A model generated the notes under the pieces. That model ran no database searches, was not told the DNA's origin, and saw only the letters and a program-made list of their open reading frames with translations. Below are positions 57,897-64,000 of a DNA stretch of 64,000 bases, in pieces (position 1 is the first letter of the stretch; every line of letters starts with the position of its first letter). Origin of the DNA: Pseudomonadaceae bacterium SI-3 (lineage in GTDB: Bacteria; Pseudomonadota; Gammaproteobacteria; Pseudomonadales; Pseudomonadaceae); contig CP026511.1 of NCBI GenBank assembly GCA_004010935.1, positions 1,488,001-1,552,000 of the forward strand, written 5' to 3'. Made by a program: the position numbers and the translations under genes.

Positions 57897-58985
57897 ATGA
57901 CCATCACCCACAACAACCGCTGGCTATGGCTGGTGGCGCTGTTTTTGATTGGCTGGTTGATCTATCAGCTATCACCCATCCTTTCGCCTTTTCTGGTCGG
58001 CATCCTGCTGGCTTATCTGGGCGACCCACTGGTAGACCGGCTGGAGCGTTGGAAGCTGTCCCGAACCTGGGGTGTGATTCTGGTTTTCTCACTGTTCACA
58101 CTGCTGTGTCTGTTGCTGCTGCTGGTGTTGGTTCCGATGCTCGGCAAGCAGCTGATGCATCTCTATGAGCTTGCACCGCTGGGCCTGGACTGGCTGCAGC
58201 TGACGGCGCTGCCCTGGGTGCAAGCGCGGTTTGGCCTCGACGACGATTTCTGGCGCGTCGATCAGCTCAAGAGCGCGTTTTCCGCCAATCTCGGCAGCAC
58301 CAAGGACGTGGTAGCGATCATCCTCAGTCAGGCTACGGCGTCGAGCATCGCCTTGCTGGCCTGGTTGGCGAATCTCCTGCTGGTGCCGGTGGTGTGTTTC
58401 TATTTACTGCGGGACTGGGACCTGATCATGGCCAAACTGCGCACGCTTCTACCGCGGCGGCGCGAGGATACTGTCATGGCGCTGATGCGCGAATGCCACG
58501 AGGTCATCGGCGCGTTTCTGCGTGGTCAGCTGCTGGTTATGTTGGCGCTGGCTGTCGTCTATTCCGCTGGTCTCATGTTGGTCGGTGTCGAATTGGGACT
58601 GTTGATCGGTGTCTTGGCTGGCCTCGCCAGCATCGTGCCGTACATGGGGTTCGTGGTGGGTATAGGCGCAGCAGTGATTGCCGTGCTGTTCCAGTTTGGT
58701 CTGGAGCTCTATCCCCTGCTGGGCGTCGCGGCGGTGTTCACAGTAGGGCAGATGATGGAAGGCATGCTGCTAACCCCGCTGCTGGTGGGTGACCGTATCG
58801 GCCTGCACCCCGTTGCGGTGATCTTCGCGGTGCTGGCTGGGGGGCAGCTGTTTGGTTTTACCGGCGTGCTCCTGGCATTGCCAGTTGCGGCGGTGATCAT
58901 GGTCCTGCTGCGCCATGTGCATGATCTCTATAAACTCTCGGATCTTTATGCAGAGCCGCCGGCCGACCCACCCCGCCAACCATGA
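57897..58985 (+). CDS. AI-2E / PerM family transporter
   Basis: A 362-residue membrane protein with about eight helices: two near the N terminus (8-50, 60-85), a soluble loop, and a C-terminal cluster. ILSPFLVGILLAYLGDPLVDRL and the pore region VVYSAGLMLVGVELGLLIGVLAG...IVPYMGFVVG are typical of the AI-2E transporter family (formerly PerM/UPF0118). Substrate is not known. Its stop overlaps the hda start by ATGA, as in other gammaproteobacteria. Confidence 0.9.
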   Translation: MTITHNNRWLWLVALFLIGWLIYQLSPILSPFLVGILLAYLGDPLVDRLERWKLSRTWGVILVFSLFTLLCLLLLLVLVPMLGKQLMHLYELAPLGLDWLQLTALPWVQARFGLDDDFWRVDQLKSAFSANLGSTKDVVAIILSQATASSIALLAWLANLLLVPVVCFYLLRDWDLIMAKLRTLLPRRREDTVMALMRECHEVIGAFLRGQLLVMLALAVVYSAGLMLVGVELGLLIGVLAGLASIVPYMGFVVGIGAAVIAVLFQFGLELYPLLGVAAVFTVGQMMEGMLLTPLLVGDRIGLHPVAVIFAVLAGGQLFGFTGVLLALPVAAVIMVLLRHVHDLYKLSDLYAEPPADPPRQP

Positions 58986-59686
58986 AACCCATTCAGCTTC
59001 CCCTGGGCATTCGTCTTCGTGACGATGCCACCTTTGCCAACTTCTACCCGGGCGCCAATGCGGCCGCGCTTGGCTATGTCGAGCGAGTCTGTTCGCCTGC
59101 GGCTGGTTGGTCCGATGAATTGATCTATCTGTGGGGCGGTACTGGCGTCGGGCGCAGTCATTTGCTTCAGGCCGCCTGTTTGCGCGTCGAACAACGTGGT
59201 GAACTGGCCGTGTATCTGCCGTTGGCGGAAGTGGCGGAATACGGCCCGGCGCTTCTGGATGATCTGGAACAGAGCGAGCTGGTCTGTCTGGATGATCTGG
59301 ATGCCATAGCGGGCGATCCGGTGTGGGAAGAAGCCTTGTTCCATCTGTTCAATCGGCTTCGCGACAGTGGTCGACGCCTGTTGCTCGCCGCCGATGCCTC
59401 TCCGCGAGAGATCGCTGTACAGCTTCCAGATCTCAAGTCCCGTTTGAGTCTATCGCTGGTGTTTCAACTGCAGGAACTCTCGGATGAGGACAAGCTGCGC
59501 GCCTTGCAGCTTCGAGCATCGCGCCGCGGTTTGAACCTGCCGGACGATGTAGGCCGCTTCATCCTGACTCGCGGTGCCCGCAGCATGAGCGCATTGTTCG
59601 AGTTGCTCGACCGGCTCGATCAGGCCTCCCTCCAGGCGCAACGCAAACTGACCATCCCGTTTCTCAAGGAAACGCTCGGCTGGTAG
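58982..59686 (+). CDS. hda: DnaA regulatory inactivator Hda
   Basis: A 234-residue AAA+ protein. The N terminus IQLPLGIRL is the clamp-binding motif, and the P-loop reads GGTGVGRSHLLQAA, with arginine instead of lysine as in E. coli Hda. The end RKLTIPFLKETLGW and LSDEDKLRALQLRA match Hda. It binds the sliding clamp and makes DnaA hydrolyse ATP after initiation. ATGA overlap with the PerM-like gene. Confidence 0.96.
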   Translation: MKPIQLPLGIRLRDDATFANFYPGANAAALGYVERVCSPAAGWSDELIYLWGGTGVGRSHLLQAACLRVEQRGELAVYLPLAEVAEYGPALLDDLEQSELVCLDDLDAIAGDPVWEEALFHLFNRLRDSGRRLLLAADASPREIAVQLPDLKSRLSLSLVFQLQELSDEDKLRALQLRASRRGLNLPDDVGRFILTRGARSMSALFELLDRLDQASLQAQRKLTIPFLKETLGW

Positions 59687-59800
59687 GAACGCTGGCAGCA
59701 GGCTGTTGAGTTCGGCCCGGCTTTGCAGGTCAGCACGGCCAAGCTGAACCGAAACGTCGTCATGCGGCTCACCCGAGAGTAGGTTGAACTGCTGGAGTAG

Positions 59801-59818
59801 GGTGGGCTTCAGCCCACC
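59801..59818. repeat. REP-like palindrome
   Basis: GGTGGGCT-TC-AGCCCACC, a perfect 8-base-pair inverted repeat preceded by GTAG and followed by GACG. Palindromes of this form are scattered in P. stutzeri-group genomes as REP-like elements between convergent genes. It lies between hda and the minus-strand DUF2069 gene and may help end or protect both transcripts. Only one copy is seen in this window. Confidence 0.5.
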
Positions 59819-59878
59819 GACGCTGTCCAACGTTACCTGAGAACCTGACGCTTCGCCTCGCTGTGCCTCCTGCTCGTC

Positions 59879-61237
<1,359 letters not shown>

Positions 61238-61398
61238 TTGGGTTGCTTCGCGCCAATTTAGGTGGCCATTCTAACCCTCAAAGCTGTGGCGCTTGAAACG
61301 GTGGTCGCGGAGGGCTGTCTGCCAAGGTAGGCTTTTACTTGCTACAGGCCTGCGGATAACCGGGTTTCGGCGATCGCGACTGACACCGAGGGGATTGA

Positions 61399-62619
61399 AT
61401 GCAACAGCGGATCAAGGATTTTGTGGAGTTCGGTCGTTTCTTGGTGCAGCGTTTCCTCGCGGATCGCGGCCCACACAGCGCTGCCGCATTGACCTATACC
61501 ACCCTGTTCGCAGTGGTGCCGATGATGACGGTGACATTCGCCATGCTTTCCGCCATTCCTGCGTTTCAGGGGATCGGCGAGCAGATCCAGATATATATCT
61601 TCAGCAACTTCATTCCTTCCACGGGCGCTACCATTCAGGACTATCTGGTTGCCTTCACTGATCAGGCGAGGCAGCTGACCTGGTTCGGCGTGGGGTTTCT
61701 GATGGCAACCGCGCTGATGATGCTTTTGACCATCGAAAAGGCGTTCAACGTGATCTGGCGGGTGCGCCAACCGCGCCGCGGGATCTCAAGCTTTCTGCTG
61801 TACTGGGCGATCCTTAGTCTCGGCCCGTTGCTGCTGGGTGCGGGATTTGCCATGAGCACCTATATCACGTCGTTGTCGCTGATATCGGGCCCGCATGCGC
61901 TGATTGGCGCGCGCACCGTTTTAAAAGCGATGCCCTTGTTGCTCAGTGTCGCGGCATTCACATTGATCTATGCAGCTGTGCCGAACACTCGAGTGCCGCT
62001 GCGGCATGCATTGGTAGGTGGGACGTTTACCGCTGTGCTTTTCGAAACGGCGAAGCAATTGTTCGGCTTGTATGTCAGCTATTTCCCCAGCTATCAGCTG
62101 ATCTACGGGGCGTTTGCCGCAGTGCCGCTGTTTCTGTTGTGGGTCTATCTGTCCTGGATGATCGTGTTGTTCGGGGCGGAACTGGTGTGCGGGTTGTCAT
62201 CGTCACAGCAATGGCGACGCCGCTCGGTACCGCGGCTGCTGGTCATGCTCGGGTTGTTGCGCGTGCTTTACGAAAATCAGCAGGCCGGGCGAGAGGTGCG
62301 TTTACGCGATGCCCACCGAAGCGGCTGGAAGCTGCCGGAGGACGAATGGGATGAGATCCTCGAGTTCTTCGAGCGGGAGCAGCTTGTTTGTCGGACCGGC
62401 TCTTCCGGTTGGGTGCTCTGTCGCGATCTCAACAGCTACAGCTTCGATCAGCTGTTGCGTTCCAACCCGTGGCCTCTCTCGGGTAAGCAGGCGCTACCGG
62501 AGCATCTGGATGAGCCCTGGTACCCAACGCTGCGTCAATCCATGGAGCTGCTTCAGCGCGAGCAGGCCAGCCTGTTTGGTGGTAGCGTCGCGGATTGGCT
62601 GCAGTCGCAGCGCGTCTGA
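61399..62619 (+). CDS. YihY-family inner-membrane protein
   Basis: A 406-residue protein with six membrane helices in its first 260 residues ([24 protein letters not shown] near the start, [17 protein letters not shown] in the middle, [22 protein letters not shown] near 230) and a soluble C-terminal part of about 145 residues with a winged-helix look. This is the YihY/UPF0761 family, once misnamed ribonuclease BN. Function is not known. Confidence 0.9.
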   Translation: MQQRIKDFVEFGRFLVQRFLADRGPHSAAALTYTTLFAVVPMMTVTFAMLSAIPAFQGIGEQIQIYIFSNFIPSTGATIQDYLVAFTDQARQLTWFGVGFLMATALMMLLTIEKAFNVIWRVRQPRRGISSFLLYWAILSLGPLLLGAGFAMSTYITSLSLISGPHALIGARTVLKAMPLLLSVAAFTLIYAAVPNTRVPLRHALVGGTFTAVLFETAKQLFGLYVSYFPSYQLIYGAFAAVPLFLLWVYLSWMIVLFGAELVCGLSSSQQWRRRSVPRLLVMLGLLRVLYENQQAGREVRLRDAHRSGWKLPEDEWDEILEFFEREQLVCRTGSSGWVLCRDLNSYSFDQLLRSNPWPLSGKQALPEHLDEPWYPTLRQSMELLQREQASLFGGSVADWLQSQRV

Positions 62620-62654
62620 ACGAGCCGATACTCAGCAGCGCAAGGAAAACGAAC

Positions 62655-63116
62655 ATGAACAGAGGACTCAGCGGATTGCTTGGTGCCTTCGCCTGCTTGA
62701 TGCTGGTGGGCTGTGGTGAGGATTGGGGGGCGGACCAGCACGGCGCTAATGTCACTGCGCAGCAGCTCGACGGGCAGTGGCTGCTGATCAATTACTGGGC
62801 CGAATGGTGCGGCCCTTGCCGAACCGAAATTCCCGAACTGAACGCACTGGACCAGTCGCGGGACGACATCACGGTACTGGGCGTGAATTTCGACGGGCTG
62901 CAAGGCGACGAGCTGGTCGCTGCGGCCAAACAGTTGAACATCAAATTCAGAGTGCTCAGCGTCGATCCGGCGGAGCGGTTGGGCCTGCCACGCAGTGCAG
63001 TGCTGCCGGTCACCTATATTGTCGATGCTGGCGGGGAAGTTCGCGAGAGTCTGGTGGGTGAGCAAACGGCGGAAGGGCTGCTCGCCAGGTTGGATAAACT
63101 ACGGAGCGAGGGGTAG
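62655..63116 (+). CDS. TlpA-like thioredoxin-fold lipoprotein
   Basis: A 153-residue protein with a lipobox LMLVGCGED (Cys near 21) and a thioredoxin domain whose active site is WAEWCGPCRTEIPEL; VLPVTYIVDAGG holds the cis-proline. It is probably tethered in the periplasm and acts as a thiol-disulfide reductase, for example in cytochrome c maturation or repair. I chose the ATG at 62655 with AAGGAAA upstream over a start 60 bases earlier. Confidence 0.92.
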   Translation: MNRGLSGLLGAFACLMLVGCGEDWGADQHGANVTAQQLDGQWLLINYWAEWCGPCRTEIPELNALDQSRDDITVLGVNFDGLQGDELVAAAKQLNIKFRVLSVDPAERLGLPRSAVLPVTYIVDAGGEVRESLVGEQTAEGLLARLDKLRSEG

Positions 63117-63124
63117 TGGCTATT

Positions 63125-63140
63125 CGGGCGCTGGCGCCCG
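63125..63140. terminator. Hairpin between convergent tlpA-like and transglycosylase genes
   Basis: CGGGCGC-TG-GCGCCCG, a perfect 7-base-pair stem between the two stops. No T-run on either side, so termination strength is uncertain. Confidence 0.4.
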
Positions 63141-63143
63141 TCG

Positions 63144-63716
63144 TCAAGGCTTGACGTACCAGAAATCCTGCCAGAAGCCGATGACCTTTGCTGGATAGTG
63201 ATGTTTGCCGAGGCTGCCGTTATAGCGTGCCAGCGCTCGGTTGATATCACCGTTTTCCTTCTTCAGGTAATAGCTGAGGATGGTGCAGCCGTAGCGGAGG
63301 TTGGTGGCGTTGTCGGTCAGATTGTCTTGCGGTCGTCCTAGCTCGGCTTTCCAGAAGGGCATCACCTGCATCATGCCCTGCGCGCCGACGCTGGAAATGG
63401 CGAAACGGTCGAAGTGGCTTTCAGCATGGATCAGTGCCAGAACGATATCTGGTTTGAGCCCCGCCTTGCTGGCCTCCTGATGCACCAACCGAAGCAAAGT
63501 CAGACGCTCCTGCGGATCACGAACGTAGCGCTTCAGGCGAGTCGACATATCGAGCAGCCAGACTTCCGCATCAAAACGATCCTGAAAGCTCTCAGCTTCT
63601 GCCACGGTGCGCTGCATCAGTTCGCGAAGCTCCGGTTCGGGTGCCTGGCGAACAGTCGCAGAGACTGGCCAGGCAACCACCAGCATTATCAGCCACAGGA
63701 GTCGGAGCGGCTTCAT
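63144..63716 (-). CDS. Lytic transglycosylase (SLT domain)
   Basis: A 190-residue protein with a signal peptide (about 1-20, ending VSA). The SLT domain includes IHAESHFDRFAISSVGAQGMMQVMPFW with the catalytic glutamate near residue 100, and ALARYNGSLGKHHYPAKVIG with the conserved Tyr-Asn. It cleaves peptidoglycan glycan strands with 1,6-anhydro formation. It begins 8 bases after the end of the upstream acidic gene, so both are probably co-transcribed. Confidence 0.92.
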   Translation of the reverse strand: MKPLRLLWLIMLVVAWPVSATVRQAPEPELRELMQRTVAEAESFQDRFDAEVWLLDMSTRLKRYVRDPQERLTLLRLVHQEASKAGLKPDIVLALIHAESHFDRFAISSVGAQGMMQVMPFWKAELGRPQDNLTDNATNLRYGCTILSYYLKKENGDINRALARYNGSLGKHHYPAKVIGFWQDFWYVKP

Positions 63717-63724
63717 GACGCGGC

Positions 63725-64000
63725 CTAGTCGCCTTCGCCTGGATCGTGTGCCTGGCGACCAGCATCCTGCATCAGGCTCCGGAGAAACTCCTGCTGCAAA
63801 TCTGGATCGTTGCGGGTCAGCTCAATCAAGCTCTGTTCAAGCTCGCTGGCTTCCTCCTCGAGACCAAGCTCTGAAAGCCGCTTGACGCGATGCACCCATT
63901 GATTGACATCGTCACCTTCGAGGTCATCGAAGATCAGGTCGTGCGCTTCGAGAAGCTTGCCACGCAGGGCGCGACTGACAAGAAGCGTGGCGTCAGCGCG
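63725..64000 (-). CDS. C-terminal part of an unidentified acidic protein
   Basis: The last 91 codons of a minus-strand gene whose start lies beyond the right edge. The visible part is strongly acidic and helical (ALRGKLLEAHDLIFDDLEGDD, KRLSELGLEEEASELEQSL) and ends MQDAGRQAHDPGEGD. No catalytic motif is visible. It lies upstream of the transglycosylase gene on the same strand. Family not recognised. Confidence 0.7.
   Translation of the reverse strand, partial: RADATLLVSRALRGKLLEAHDLIFDDLEGDDVNQWVHRVKRLSELGLEEEASELEQSLIELTRNDPDLQQEFLRSLMQDAGRQAHDPGEGD

Overview
The window is a 64 kb piece of a GC-rich gammaproteobacterial chromosome. Protein content and gene order point to Pseudomonas, most likely the Pseudomonas stutzeri (Stutzerimonas) group. 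The grounds are a complete Na+-NQR operon, separate LolC and LolE proteins, comA beside exbB/exbD, a fatty-acid cluster without fabH between plsX and fabD, and an rne-rluC divergent pair. Coding density is very high, and many genes overlap by 1 to 8 bases through ATGA, GTGA or TAATG junctions. No insertion sequence, phage, CRISPR array, rRNA or tRNA was seen.

Layout. 0-6.4 kb: the end of nqrB, nqrCDEF, the flavin transferase apbE, the maturation factor nqrM, and the soluble transhydrogenase sthA; together these make a sodium-pumping respiratory module next to an NAD(P)H balancing enzyme. 6.5-8.1 kb: a phosphodiesterase, a small secreted protein and a PilZ-domain protein. 8.2-11.4 kb: the lipoprotein exporter lolCDE. 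11.4-19 kb: DUF2062, comA, exbB/exbD, lpxK, ycaR, kdsB, ptpA, murB (DNA uptake and envelope synthesis). 19-26 kb: rne with a long leader, then divergent rluC, a HAD phosphatase, sppA and maf. 26-36.4 kb: yceD-rpmF-plsX-fabD-fabG-acpP-fabF-pabC-mltG-tmk-holB-pilZ-tatD, which joins lipid synthesis, ribosome, cell wall, replication and pili.

36.5-45 kb is the accessory-looking part: an amino-acid permease, a probable RgsA-type small RNA, a class V aminotransferase divergent from a TetR regulator, and a three-gene operon of a small orphan protein, a KaiC-like double-domain ATPase and a soluble histidine kinase. Conserved Pseudomonas hypotheticals (DUF4823 lipoprotein, DUF1285) follow. 45-53 kb: rlmA-dapE divergent from tcdA, then csdE-csdA, dapD, an ArsC-like protein, two small proteins and dapC. 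It therefore holds the three succinylase-branch lysine/peptidoglycan genes and the CsdA-CsdE-TcdA tRNA-modification set. 53-64 kb: outer-envelope hypotheticals, purN/purM, DUF2066, a PerM-type permease, hda, DUF2069, wrbA, arsC, a YihY membrane protein, a TlpA-like lipoprotein, a lytic transglycosylase and the end of an unidentified acidic protein.

The most interesting candidate for an undescribed system is the KaiC/histidine kinase/144-residue protein operon at 40.2-43.1 kb. No KaiA, KaiB or response regulator is nearby, and several residues essential in cyanobacterial KaiC are replaced. Other points of note are a near-leaderless yceD transcript, a roughly 490-base rne leader with a clear promoter, the RgsA-like RNA, and a 48-codon gene with a strong ribosome binding site.
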